This document shows, piece after piece, positions 16,805 through 24,792 of a stretch of DNA of 64,000 bases. Made by a program: the position numbers and the translations under genes. Source of the DNA: Burkholderiaceae bacterium (lineage in GTDB: Bacteria; Pseudomonadota; Gammaproteobacteria; Burkholderiales; Burkholderiaceae_C); NCBI GenBank assembly GCA_024235855.1, contig JACKLN010000002.1:124001-188000 (forward strand), in the 5' to 3' direction. The first letter of the stretch is position 1. Each line of letters begins with the position of its first letter. The notes under the pieces were generated by a model. It saw only the letters and a program-made list of their open reading frames with translations, did not search any database and had not been told where the DNA came from.

Positions 16805-16810
16805 ATTCTA
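16805..16810 (-). promoter_or_regulatory. -10 element of the SRP RNA gene
   Basis: TAGAAT on the minus strand ends 7-8 nt before the predicted 5' end of the SRP RNA (about 16797), the right spacing for transcription start. No convincing -35 hexamer is seen 16-18 nt further upstream. Confidence 0.55.
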
Positions 16811-16845
16811 GCCGCAGCGCCGGGTCGACCGGCGGGAGTGGGCCT

Positions 16846-17994
16846 TCAGCGCAGTTGCAGCGCGTCCGCGTCCCAGGTCAGGCCCAGCGGCTCGACGATC
16901 AGGCGCTTGGGGCCGGCTTCCACGCGCCCGGCCACCCAGGCCGGCACGCCGCAGTCGCGCGCCAGCTGCGCGGTGCGTTCCGCTTCCCCGGGCGCCACGA
17001 ACAAGGCAAACCCGGCGCCCATGTTCAGCGTGCCGTAGGCCTCTTCGTCGTCCTGCTGTGCCTGCTGCTGGATGAAGCGCAGCACCGGCGGTACCGGGGG
17101 CACTTCGGTGATCCGATAGGTGAACGTGCCCGGATGGCGCAGCAGCTTGCGCCAGCCGTGGCCGGTGATGTTGGCGGCGTAGTGCGGCACGATGCCTGCC
17201 TTCGCCAGCGCCTCGGTCACCGGTGAGTACAGCACCGTGGGCGCCAGCAGGGCCTCGCCGTAGGTGCTGCCGTCTTCCAGTGGCGTCAGGTAGCCCTGCG
17301 GCAGGCGCTCCACCAGCTTGCGCGCCAGGCTCAGGCCGTTGGCGTGGATGCCGCTGGACGCCAGCAGCACGATGGCGTCGCCCTCCGCCAGCCGGTCGCC
17401 CAGCGTCAGCCGTGTCTTCGGGTTCACCAGGCCGGTGCAGGACGCCGCCAGGTCGATGCGGCCGGCTTCCACGATGCCGGCCAGCGCGGGCGTTTCACCA
17501 CCGCCCCAGGCCACGCCGCAGACCTCGCAGGCATGTTTCCAGCCGTCCACCAGCGCCTGCGCGCGCGCGGCGTCGCCGAACCAGTCGCTGCCGCCGGCCG
17601 CCCAGTAGGCCTGCACCACGAGCGGTGTGGCGCCCACTGTGATCAGGTCGTTGACCGCCATCGCGATCGTGTCCTGCGCGATGCCGGCATAGAAGCTGCG
17701 GCCCGTGAGGCGCTGCATCTCGTCGGCCACCAGGGCCTTGCTGCCCAGGCATTCGACGATGCTGGCCAGGTAGAACGGGCCGACATCGACCACGTAGGCC
17801 GATTCGCCGCGCGATGCGGCCACTTCACCGAAGCCGTGGGCGCCCAGGAGAGGTGCCGTGGACGCCGCCGCGCGCTGCGCGGCGACCTTCAGCGGGTCGA
17901 TCAGGTCGTAGACGACGCCGGACTGTTCGTAGGTCAGCGGGGTGCCGGGGGCAGGGGGCGATGCCGGGGTCTCGGCGGGGGTCTCAGCGCTCAT
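16846..17994 (-). CDS. Divergent PurM-like (AIR synthase-related) protein
   Basis: A 382-residue protein of the PurM/ThiL/SelD ATP-binding superfamily. PurM-type segments are clear: LTYEQSGV, IAQDTIAMAVNDLITVGATP, WGGGETPALAG, LLASSGIHANGLSLARKLVE and HYAANITGHGWRKLLR. The usual PurM motif GTDGVGTKL is replaced by VECLGSKAL, and the protein has a longer, Pro/Ala-rich start. It could be the organism's only AIR synthase (purine step 5) or a second paralogue with another substrate; a canonical purM is not in this window. It is transcribed away from dnaX, and the SRP RNA gene follows on the same strand. Confidence 0.7.
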   Translation of the reverse strand: MSAETPAETPASPPAPGTPLTYEQSGVVYDLIDPLKVAAQRAAASTAPLLGAHGFGEVAASRGESAYVVDVGPFYLASIVECLGSKALVADEMQRLTGRSFYAGIAQDTIAMAVNDLITVGATPLVVQAYWAAGGSDWFGDAARAQALVDGWKHACEVCGVAWGGGETPALAGIVEAGRIDLAASCTGLVNPKTRLTLGDRLAEGDAIVLLASSGIHANGLSLARKLVERLPQGYLTPLEDGSTYGEALLAPTVLYSPVTEALAKAGIVPHYAANITGHGWRKLLRHPGTFTYRITEVPPVPPVLRFIQQQAQQDDEEAYGTLNMGAGFALFVAPGEAERTAQLARDCGVPAWVAGRVEAGPKRLIVEPLGLTWDADALQLR

Positions 17995-18037
17995 GGGACG
18001 GGATTATCGCCGGGGGCCCACCCGTAGAATGAACGCG

Positions 18038-19753
18038 ATGTCGTACGTCGTCCTGGCCCGCAAGTACCGGCCGCGCAGCTTTGCCGAGATGGTGGGGCAG
18101 CCGCATGTCGTGCGGGCGTTGGGCAATGCGCTGGAACGCGGCCGTCTGCACCACGCCTACCTGTTCACCGGCACGCGCGGCATCGGCAAGACCACCATCA
18201 GCCGCATCTTGGCCAAGAGCTTGAACTGCACCGGCGCCGACGGCCAGGGCGGCATCACCGCCGCGCCCTGCGGCGTCTGCCCGGCCTGCACGGCCATCGA
18301 TGCCGACCGCTACGTGGACTACATCGAGCTCGACGCCGCCAGCAACCGCAGCATCGACGAGATCCGCGACCTCATCGAGCGTGCCGCCTACAAGCCCAGC
18401 GTCGGCCGCTTCAAGGTCTTCATGATCGACGAGGCGCACCAGCTCACCAAGGACGCCTTCAACGCCCTGCTGAAGACGCTGGAGGAGCCGCCCGAGTACC
18501 TCAAGTTCGTGCTGGCCACCACCGACCCGGAGAAGATGCTGCCGACGGTGCTCAGCCGCTGCCTGCAGTTCAACCTGCGGCCGATGGCGCCCGAGACGGT
18601 GCAGGGCCACCTGGAGACTGTGCTGAACGCCGAGGGCGTGCCCTTCGAGCCGGCGGCGCTGCGCGTGCTGGGCAAGGCCGCACGCGGGTCGATGCGCGAT
18701 GCGCTGTCGCTCACCGACCAGGCCATCGCCTACGGCGGCGGCCGGGTCGACGAGGCCGTGGTGCGCGGCATGCTCGGCAGCGTGGACCGCAGTCAGGCCG
18801 CGACCCTGCTGCAGGCCCTGGCCGAACGCGATGCGCCGGCCCTGCTGCAGGGTGTGGACGCGCTGCGCGCGGCTGGCCTGTCGGCCTCGGCCACGCTGGA
18901 GGCCATGGCGGCGTTGTTGCAGCAGGCGGCGGTGGAGCAGGCCGTGCCCGGTGCGCTGGACGATACCGACCCCGAAACGCCGGCCGCGCGTGCGCTGGCG
19001 GTGCAGATGCCGGCCGACGAACTGCAGCTGCTCTACAGCATCGTCGTGCACGGGCGGCCCGAGCTGGCGCTGATGAGCGACGAATACGGCGCGCTGACCA
19101 TGGTGCTGCTGCGCCTGTTCGCGTTCCCTGCTGCGGGTTCGCCGCCGCCGGCCTCGCGGCCGGCCCGCGAACAGCCGCTGCGCGCGCCGCCGCCGCCGGC
19201 GATGGCGGTGCGGTCACCCGCGCCCCGCGCCGTGGACCCGTCGCCGCCTCGGGCTGTCGATCCGCCACCCCCATCGCCGGCTCGCGTGGCCGAGCCACAG
19301 CCCCGAGCGACGCCGCCCGCCGCGCCGGCGGTGGCGGTTTCGCTGCCACAGACGCCGGCCGACCCGGCGCTGGGCGACCGCTGGCAGGCGCTGGTGACAC
19401 AGCTCATCGACGCCGGCGCCATCACCACGCTGACGCGCGAGCTCGCCTGGCAGGCCGGCCTGGTGCGCGTGGACGGCACGCGCTGGACCCTGCAGGTCGA
19501 GCGCGAGACCCTGCGTGCTCCGGCGCTGGCCGAGCGCCTGGCCGCCGCGCTGACCGACCTGACCGACGACACCGTCTCGCTGGCCGTGCAGCCCGGTGCG
19601 CCGGCCGACACGCCGGCGCGGCGCGAGGCGGCCGAACGTGAACGCCGCCAGCGCGAGGCCGAGGCCCTGATCCGCAACGACCCGCTGGTGCAGGACCTGA
19701 TGGCGCAGTTTCCCGGCGCCCAGCTCGTGCCCGGTTCGATCAAACCCGTCTGA
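18038..19753 (+). CDS. dnaX: DNA polymerase III subunit tau (DnaX)
   Basis: Clamp-loader ATPase that also tethers polymerase cores. The ATG at 18038 gives MSYVVLARKYRPRSFAEMVG, the canonical start; an ATG three codons upstream is possible. Seen in order: Walker A GTRGIGKTT, a zinc module with cysteines around CGVCPACTAID, Walker B FKVFMIDEAHQLT, the sensor SRC motif (VLSRCLQF), a proline/alanine-rich linker (residues ~370-450) and a C-terminal tau domain ending in QLVPGSIKPV. About 571 residues. I find no A-rich slippery heptamer like the E. coli one, so a frameshifted gamma form is unlikely. Head of dnaX-ybaB-recR. Confidence 0.95.
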   Translation: MSYVVLARKYRPRSFAEMVGQPHVVRALGNALERGRLHHAYLFTGTRGIGKTTISRILAKSLNCTGADGQGGITAAPCGVCPACTAIDADRYVDYIELDAASNRSIDEIRDLIERAAYKPSVGRFKVFMIDEAHQLTKDAFNALLKTLEEPPEYLKFVLATTDPEKMLPTVLSRCLQFNLRPMAPETVQGHLETVLNAEGVPFEPAALRVLGKAARGSMRDALSLTDQAIAYGGGRVDEAVVRGMLGSVDRSQAATLLQALAERDAPALLQGVDALRAAGLSASATLEAMAALLQQAAVEQAVPGALDDTDPETPAARALAVQMPADELQLLYSIVVHGRPELALMSDEYGALTMVLLRLFAFPAAGSPPPASRPAREQPLRAPPPPAMAVRSPAPRAVDPSPPRAVDPPPPSPARVAEPQPRATPPAAPAVAVSLPQTPADPALGDRWQALVTQLIDAGAITTLTRELAWQAGLVRVDGTRWTLQVERETLRAPALAERLAAALTDLTDDTVSLAVQPGAPADTPARREAAERERRQREAEALIRNDPLVQDLMAQFPGAQLVPGSIKPV

Positions 19754-19780
19754 TCCCCTTTCGAGAAAGAGGTTGCCGCC

Positions 19781-20107
19781 ATGATGAAGAACCAGCTCGC
19801 CGGCCTGATGAAGCAGGCCCAGGCCATGCAGGAGAACCTGAAGAAGGCCCAGGAGGAACTGGCCACCATCGAGGTCGAGGGCCAGTCGGGGGCCGGCCTG
19901 GTGAAGGTGCTGATGACGTGCAAGCACGACGTCAAGCGCGTCACCATCGACCCCAGCCTGTTCGACGAGGACCGCGACATGCTGGAGGACCTGGTGGCCG
20001 CGGCCTTCAACGACGCCCTGCGCCGTGCCGAGGAGACCAGCGCCGAGAAGATGGGCAAGCTCACCGCCGGCCTGCCGATGCCCGGCGGCATGAAGTTCCC
20101 GTTCTGA
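19781..20107 (+). CDS. ybaB: Nucleoid-associated protein YbaB/EbfC
   Basis: A 108-residue DNA-binding protein. It begins MMKNQLAGLMKQAQAMQENL with the family's coiled-coil helix, and continues with the signature VEGQSGAGLVKVLMTCKHDVK. It is preceded by a purine-rich GAGAAAGAGG ribosome site. Position between dnaX and recR is strongly conserved and suggests co-transcription. The function is structural: dimeric tweezers binding DNA. Confidence 0.95.
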   Translation: MMKNQLAGLMKQAQAMQENLKKAQEELATIEVEGQSGAGLVKVLMTCKHDVKRVTIDPSLFDEDRDMLEDLVAAAFNDALRRAEETSAEKMGKLTAGLPMPGGMKFPF

Positions 20108-20123
20108 GCCACGGGCGCCGACG

Positions 20124-20711
20124 GTGGCCGAGCCGGCCCTGGAGGGCCTGATCGACGCGTTGCAGCGCCTGCCCGGCGTGGGCCGCAAGTCGGCCCAGCG
20201 CATGGCCTTCCACCTGCTGCAGCACGACCGCCCCGGTGCGCAGGCCCTGGCCGGCGCGCTGCAGCATGCGGTGGACGCGATGCACCACTGCGCCCGCTGC
20301 CACACCTTCACCGAGGCCGAGGTCTGCGCCACCTGCAGCGACCCGGAGCGCGACCCGCGCCTGCTGTGCGTGGTGGAGACGCCGGCCGACCAGGCGGCGC
20401 TGGAGCGCAGCGGCAGCTACCGCGGGCACTACTACGTGCTGATGGGCCGCCTGTCGCCGCTGGACGGCATCGGCGTGGAGGCGCTGCAGGCGCGAGGGCT
20501 GCTGGCGCGCGCCACCGATGGTGACGTGCAGGAGGTGATCCTCGCCACCAGCTTCACCGCCGAAGGCGAGGCCACGGCGCACGCGCTGTCCGAGGCCCTG
20601 CGCGCGCGCGGTCTGCGCGTCACGCGGCTGGCGCGTGGCGTGCCGGCGGGCAGCGAACTGGAATACGTGGACCTGGGCACCATCGCCTACGCGCTGGTGG
20701 ATCGACGATGA
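20124..20711 (+). CDS. recR: Recombination mediator RecR
   Basis: RecR acts with RecFO to load RecA on gapped DNA. The GTG start at 20124 gives 195 residues: a helix-hairpin-helix (LQRLPGVGRKSAQRMAFHLL), a four-cysteine zinc finger (CARC and CATC), and a Toprim domain (LLCVVETPADQAALERSG through YRGHYYVLMGRLSPLDGIG), as expected. It sits 16 bp after ybaB and overlaps the next gene's ATG by 4 bp. Confidence 0.96.
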   Translation: MAEPALEGLIDALQRLPGVGRKSAQRMAFHLLQHDRPGAQALAGALQHAVDAMHHCARCHTFTEAEVCATCSDPERDPRLLCVVETPADQAALERSGSYRGHYYVLMGRLSPLDGIGVEALQARGLLARATDGDVQEVILATSFTAEGEATAHALSEALRARGLRVTRLARGVPAGSELEYVDLGTIAYALVDRR

Positions 20712-21091
20712 CGACGAGCACGCCACGCGCCTTCAGGCTCACCGCCACCATGCCTGGCGCACCGGAGGTGGACCACCCCCGCCCCGAGCGCCTGGAACGC
20801 GGCAACCCGAAGCGCGAGACCTGGAACCTGGTGGATGCGGCGCTGCCGCCTGGGCGGCTCTACGCCGGCGTCTGGCGCTGCGAGCCGGGCCGCTGGCGCA
20901 TCGCGATGGGGCCGCACGAGCATGAGCTGTTCACCGTGCTGGCGGGACGCTGCCGCATCCATGGCACCGATGGCCACGTGGTCGAGGCCGGGCCGGGCGA
21001 GGCCATCGTGCTGCCGGCCGGTTTCGAAGGCTCGTTCGAAGTGATGGAGCCGCTGACCAAGACCTACGCCATCGTCGACGCCAGCAACTGA
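20708..21091 (+). CDS. Small cupin-domain protein (Cupin_3/DUF861-like)
   Basis: A 127-residue single-domain cupin. The two cupin motifs are visible: WRIAMGPHEHELFTVLAGRC near residues 63-82 and the later GPGEAIVLPAGFEGSFEV. It resembles the ureidoglycine-aminohydrolase-type cupin family, whose members often bind a metal, but only His-Glu-His-Glu (residues 70-73) is available as a clear ligand set. Its ATG overlaps the recR stop, so it is translated with recR although no functional link is obvious. Substrate unknown. Confidence 0.72.
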   Translation: MTTSTPRAFRLTATMPGAPEVDHPRPERLERGNPKRETWNLVDAALPPGRLYAGVWRCEPGRWRIAMGPHEHELFTVLAGRCRIHGTDGHVVEAGPGEAIVLPAGFEGSFEVMEPLTKTYAIVDASN

Positions 21092-21134
21092 GCCGTCCCT
21101 GGACCAGCCCGTGCGCGGGGCTTGAATCGCGCGG

Positions 21135-22649
21135 TCAGCGTTTGGACTTCGCCGTGCGGGTCACGGGCTTGTTCGCCCGGCTGCTGCCACCACCGGCGCT
21201 GCGGGTGCTGCGCTTCTTCGGCGGCAGCATCACGACGACCTTCGTGCCCGCACGGAACCTGGCCTTCACGCCGACGTCGTTCCAGCGTGCCACGTCCGTG
21301 GCCTTGAGGCGGTATCGGCGTGCCAGGCCGGCCACCGAATCGCCCTTCTTGCCGACCTTGAGCACCACGCGGCGCAGGTTGCCGGCCTCCGGCACCAGCG
21401 CGATGCTGGCGTTCTCCGCCAGGTGCTCGGCCACGTCGGCCTTTTGGGCCGGCTGGCGCGGCACGACGATGGCCGAGCCGGCGCGCAGCTTCATGCGCGG
21501 CGGGATGCGGTTGATGCTGCGCAGTTCCGCTTCGCTGGCGCCCACGATGGCCGCGGCCTGGGCGGGCGTCATCGTGCGCGGCGCCACCCACACCGTCCAG
21601 CTGGCCAGCGGCCCGGGGTGGGCCTTCAGCGCGGCCTGGAAGCGCTGCGCCACGTCGTAGGGCAGCAGCACCTCCGACGTGCCCGCGGCCAGGATCACCG
21701 GCTTGGCGTGCTGCGGGTTGTAGGCCCGGAAGTCGTCCTCGTCCAGGCCGGCGAGGCGGGCAGCCAATTCGACATCGATGTCGCGTTCGATCGGCACGGC
21801 GAGGAAGGCCGGATGGTCCTCCAGCGGCGGCAGGCTCAGGCCGAAGGCCTCGGGCCGCATCACGATGTGCTTCATTGCGAGCAGCTTGGGCACGTAGTTG
21901 CGTGTCTCCTCGGGCATGCGCAGCGCCGCGTAGTCGGTCGGCTTGCTGCGCGCGGCGTTGCGCTTCATCGCGCGCGAGACGCTGCCCTGGCCCCAGTTGT
22001 ACGCGGCCAGCGCCAGGTGCCAGTCGTCGAAGCGCTGGTGCAGGGATGTCAGGTAGTCCAGCGCCGCGCGGGTGGAGGCGATCACGTCGCGCCGGTCGTC
22101 GCGCAGCAGGTTCTGCCGCAGGTCGAAGGCGCGCCCGGTGGCGGGCACGAACTGCCACATGCCCTCGGCCGCGGCGCTGGAACGGGCCTGCGGGTTGAAG
22201 GCGCTCTCGATGAAGGGCAGCAGCGCCAGCTCCATCGGCAGCCCGCGGGCCTCGACCTCGTCGACGATGTGGAACAGGTAGCGGCCGCCGCGTTCCATCA
22301 TGCGCGCCACGTAGGCGGGCCTCGCCGCGTAGTAGGCCTCCCACTTGGCCACGCGCGGGTCGTCCAGGTCGGGCATGGCCATGCCCTGGCGCACACGCAG
22401 CCACAGGTCGGTGGGGATGCTCAGCGGTTCCTGCAGCGGTGCGGCGGCCACGTCCACGGGTTTCGGGCGCACCACCGCCGGGGCGGGCGACGCCGCGGGC
22501 GGTGCCACCAGCACCGGCGGGGTGTCGTCCGCGGCCGCAACCTCGGTCGCCGGTGGCGTTGGGGCGGCCGTGGGCAGGCCGGCACAGCCGGCCAGCAGCG
22601 CGATCGTGGCCAGCGACGCCAGGGTGGCGAACCCTCGGAGATGGCTCAT
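21135..22649 (-). CDS. mltD: Membrane-bound lytic murein transglycosylase MltD-like, with LysM domains
   Basis: A lipoprotein of about 504 residues that cleaves peptidoglycan glycan strands. The signal peptide ends in the lipobox LLAGC. The SLT domain has its catalytic glutamate in LLPFIESAFNPQA, followed by AAAEGMWQFVPATGRAF and LALAAYNWGQGSVSRAM. Two LysM-like cell-wall-binding repeats follow (around SWTVWVAPRTMTPAQAAAIV and VVLKVGKKGDSVAGLARRY), with a basic Ser/Arg/Lys-rich tail. The ATG overlaps the gloB stop by 4 bp. Order mltD-gloB-yafS-rnhA matches the E. coli neighbourhood, which supports the symbol. Confidence 0.9.
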   Translation of the reverse strand: MSHLRGFATLASLATIALLAGCAGLPTAAPTPPATEVAAADDTPPVLVAPPAASPAPAVVRPKPVDVAAAPLQEPLSIPTDLWLRVRQGMAMPDLDDPRVAKWEAYYAARPAYVARMMERGGRYLFHIVDEVEARGLPMELALLPFIESAFNPQARSSAAAEGMWQFVPATGRAFDLRQNLLRDDRRDVIASTRAALDYLTSLHQRFDDWHLALAAYNWGQGSVSRAMKRNAARSKPTDYAALRMPEETRNYVPKLLAMKHIVMRPEAFGLSLPPLEDHPAFLAVPIERDIDVELAARLAGLDEDDFRAYNPQHAKPVILAAGTSEVLLPYDVAQRFQAALKAHPGPLASWTVWVAPRTMTPAQAAAIVGASEAELRSINRIPPRMKLRAGSAIVVPRQPAQKADVAEHLAENASIALVPEAGNLRRVVLKVGKKGDSVAGLARRYRLKATDVARWNDVGVKARFRAGTKVVVMLPPKKRSTRSAGGGSSRANKPVTRTAKSKR

Positions 22650-23416
22650 CGGAAGCCGTCCTTCCAGCGGCGCAGCGCACCGAAGACGGCCGGGCCGGTG
22701 TCGTCGTTGGCGCCATGGGCGCGCGCCGCGGCGATCACGCCCGGCTCGGCGCAGCGCAGGAAGGGGTTGATGGCCCGTTCGGTCGACAGTCGCGACGGCA
22801 GGGTGGGGCGGCCCGCCGCCCGTTCGGCCTCGCACCAGGCCTGATGCGCCCGGCGCGCCGCGTTGTCGGGTTCGACCGCAGCAGCGAATCGCAGGTTCGA
22901 CAGCGTGTACTCGTGCGTGCAGCACACCCGGGTGTCGGCGGGCAGGGCGGCCAGCCGCTGCAGCGATTGGTGGAACTGGGCCGGCGTGCCCTCGAACATG
23001 CGGCCGCAGCCGGCGGAGAACAGCGTGTCGCCGCAGAACAGCAGCGGCGCCTCGACGGCGCCGCGCTCGGCGTAGGCGACGTGGCCGGCAGTGTGGCCCG
23101 GCACCTCGATCACCTCGAAACGGCGGCCGAGCACCTCGATGCTGTCCCCGTCGGCCAGCGGCACATGGGGCTCCGGGGTGCGTTCGCCCGCCGGCGCCCA
23201 GACCGGGCCCTTCAGGTGCGGGCGCAGGGCATCCACGCCGCCGACATGATCGGCGTGGTGGTGGGTCACTAGAATGCCGACCAGCGTGAGCCCATGGGCT
23301 TGCAGCGCCGCGAGGACCGGGCCTTCGTCGCCCGGGTCGACCACCACGGCCTCGCGGCCGTCGTGCAGCATCCAGATGTAGTTGTCGTCGAACGCCGGCA
23401 GCGGAAGCAGGGTCAT
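22646..23416 (-). CDS. gloB: Hydroxyacylglutathione hydrolase (glyoxalase II)
   Basis: Cytoplasmic metallo-beta-lactamase-fold thioesterase turning S-lactoylglutathione into lactate and glutathione, the second step of methylglyoxal detoxification. The metal-site motif THHHADH is at residues 51-57; further ligands lie in VPGHTAGH and LLFCGDTLFSAGCGR, and a C-terminal glyoxalase II region follows. Length 256 is standard. Its start codon overlaps, on the opposite strand, the start codon proposed for the yafS-like gene (shared CATG at 23414-23417). Confidence 0.95.
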   Translation of the reverse strand: MTLLPLPAFDDNYIWMLHDGREAVVVDPGDEGPVLAALQAHGLTLVGILVTHHHADHVGGVDALRPHLKGPVWAPAGERTPEPHVPLADGDSIEVLGRRFEVIEVPGHTAGHVAYAERGAVEAPLLFCGDTLFSAGCGRMFEGTPAQFHQSLQRLAALPADTRVCCTHEYTLSNLRFAAAVEPDNAARRAHQAWCEAERAAGRPTLPSRLSTERAINPFLRCAEPGVIAAARAHGANDDTGPAVFGALRRWKDGFR

Positions 23417-24257
23417 GTCGCAGTTGATGACGCGCGAAGCGCAGATTGTAGAGTTGGGCGCGTGGCTGCAGAGCCCGCCCGGCCGCTATCTGCTGGCCTG
23501 GGAGCAGGACCGCCTGGACCACGACGTGGCCGATGCCTTCGGCTTCCACGCGCTGCAACTGGGCATGCCGGAGCTCGACGGCCTGCGCGCCAACCGCATG
23601 CCGCACCGCTGGGTGGCCAGCGACGTGCTCTCCACGCCCGAGCCGCTGCCGGCCCCGCCGCCGGCCGACGGCATCTCGACCACCCAGCTCGACGGCGACC
23701 GCGTGCACCTGCGCAGCGAGTTCGACGCGCTGCCGTTTCCGGCCGGGAGCCTGGACCTGGTGGTGCTGCCGCACAGCCTGGAACTGGCGCGCGACCCGCA
23801 CCTGACGCTGCGCGAGGTGGAGCGCGTGCTGATGCCCGAGGGCCGGCTGCTGATCACCGGCTTCAACCCGGCCAGCCTGTGGGGTCTGCGCCAGCGCGTG
23901 GCCCGGCTGCGTGGTGCCCATGACCTGTTCATGCCGCGCGCCGGCGACTTCATCGGCTACTGGCGGCTGCGCGACTGGCTGCGCCTGCTGGGCTTCGAGG
24001 TCGAGGCGGGACGCTTTGGCTGCTGGCGGCCGCCCTGCGAAACCGAGCGCTGGCTGCAGCGCTATGCATGGATGGACCCCATCGGCGACCGCTGGTGGCC
24101 GGTGCTGGGGGCGGTGTACTACCTGCACGCCGTCAAGCGGGTGCGCGGCATGCGGCTGGTGGGGCTGGCCAAGCGCGACGTGCGCACCAGCCGCCAGGCA
24201 CAGCGGGCCGTGGCACAGCGGCGCCCGGCGGCGGCCACCGAGAAGACCGATGTCTGA
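23415..24257 (+). CDS. YafS-like SAM-dependent methyltransferase
   Basis: A class I methyltransferase of about 280 residues. The segment DALPFPAGSLDLVVLPHSLE followed by LREVERVLMPEGRLLITGFN is the Methyltransf_11 core; the SAM-binding glycine-rich motif is poorly conserved. Substrate unknown. It lies between gloB and rnhA, exactly where E. coli carries yafS. The start could be ATG 23415 (weak AGGG upstream) or ATG 23427; the first overlaps the gloB start codon on the other strand. A basic C-terminal tail (RQAQRAVAQRRPAA) is present. Confidence 0.8.
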   Translation: MSQLMTREAQIVELGAWLQSPPGRYLLAWEQDRLDHDVADAFGFHALQLGMPELDGLRANRMPHRWVASDVLSTPEPLPAPPPADGISTTQLDGDRVHLRSEFDALPFPAGSLDLVVLPHSLELARDPHLTLREVERVLMPEGRLLITGFNPASLWGLRQRVARLRGAHDLFMPRAGDFIGYWRLRDWLRLLGFEVEAGRFGCWRPPCETERWLQRYAWMDPIGDRWWPVLGAVYYLHAVKRVRGMRLVGLAKRDVRTSRQAQRAVAQRRPAAATEKTDV

Positions 24258-24275
24258 ACGAAAGCACAACGAAGG

Positions 24276-24716
24276 ATGAGCGAGATCGAGATCTGGACCG
24301 ACGGCGCCTGCAAGGGCAATCCGGGGCCCGGTGGCTGGGGGGCGTGGCTGAAGTCCGGCCCGCACGAACGCGAGCTGTGGGGCGGCGAGCCGCTGACCAC
24401 CAACAACCGCATGGAGCTGATCGCGGTCATCGAGGCGCTGTCGGCGCTCAAGCAGCCCAGCCGCGTCACGCTGCACACCGACAGCGCCTACGTGAAGAAC
24501 GGCATCACCACCTGGATCCACGGCTGGAAGGCCAAGGGCTGGATGACGGCCGACCGCAAGCCGGTGAAGAACCAGGACCTGTGGCAGCGGCTGGATGCGC
24601 TGCGTGGCCAGCACAAGGTGGACTGGCGCTGGGTCAAGGGGCACGCCGGGGACCCGGGCAACGAGCGCGCCGACGCGCTGGCCAACCGCGGCGTGGCCTC
24701 GGCCGGCGCGCGCTGA
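24276..24716 (+). CDS. rnhA: Ribonuclease HI
   Basis: Degrades the RNA strand of RNA-DNA hybrids. The 146-residue protein shows the four acidic catalytic positions: Asp in IWTDGACKGNPG, Glu in NNRMELIAVIEAL, Asp in LHTDSAYVKNGI and the late Asp in NERADALANRG, plus the basic handle region (HGWKAKGWMTADRKPVKNQD). It follows the yafS-like gene by 18 bp. In E. coli dnaQ comes next; here an efflux adaptor does. Confidence 0.96.
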   Translation: MSEIEIWTDGACKGNPGPGGWGAWLKSGPHERELWGGEPLTTNNRMELIAVIEALSALKQPSRVTLHTDSAYVKNGITTWIHGWKAKGWMTADRKPVKNQDLWQRLDALRGQHKVDWRWVKGHAGDPGNERADALANRGVASAGAR

Positions 24717-24792
24717 CGCCGGCGCCGCAAGCCCCGGCACCGGCACGCCGGCCGCCGACCGGCTACAGTGGTGGATTGCCCAGGATCCGCCC

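Noticed and set aside
21101..21123. Terminator between the cupin gene and mltD
   Set aside because: Only a 5-bp stem (AGCCC/GGGCT) and no T-tract; too weak to report.
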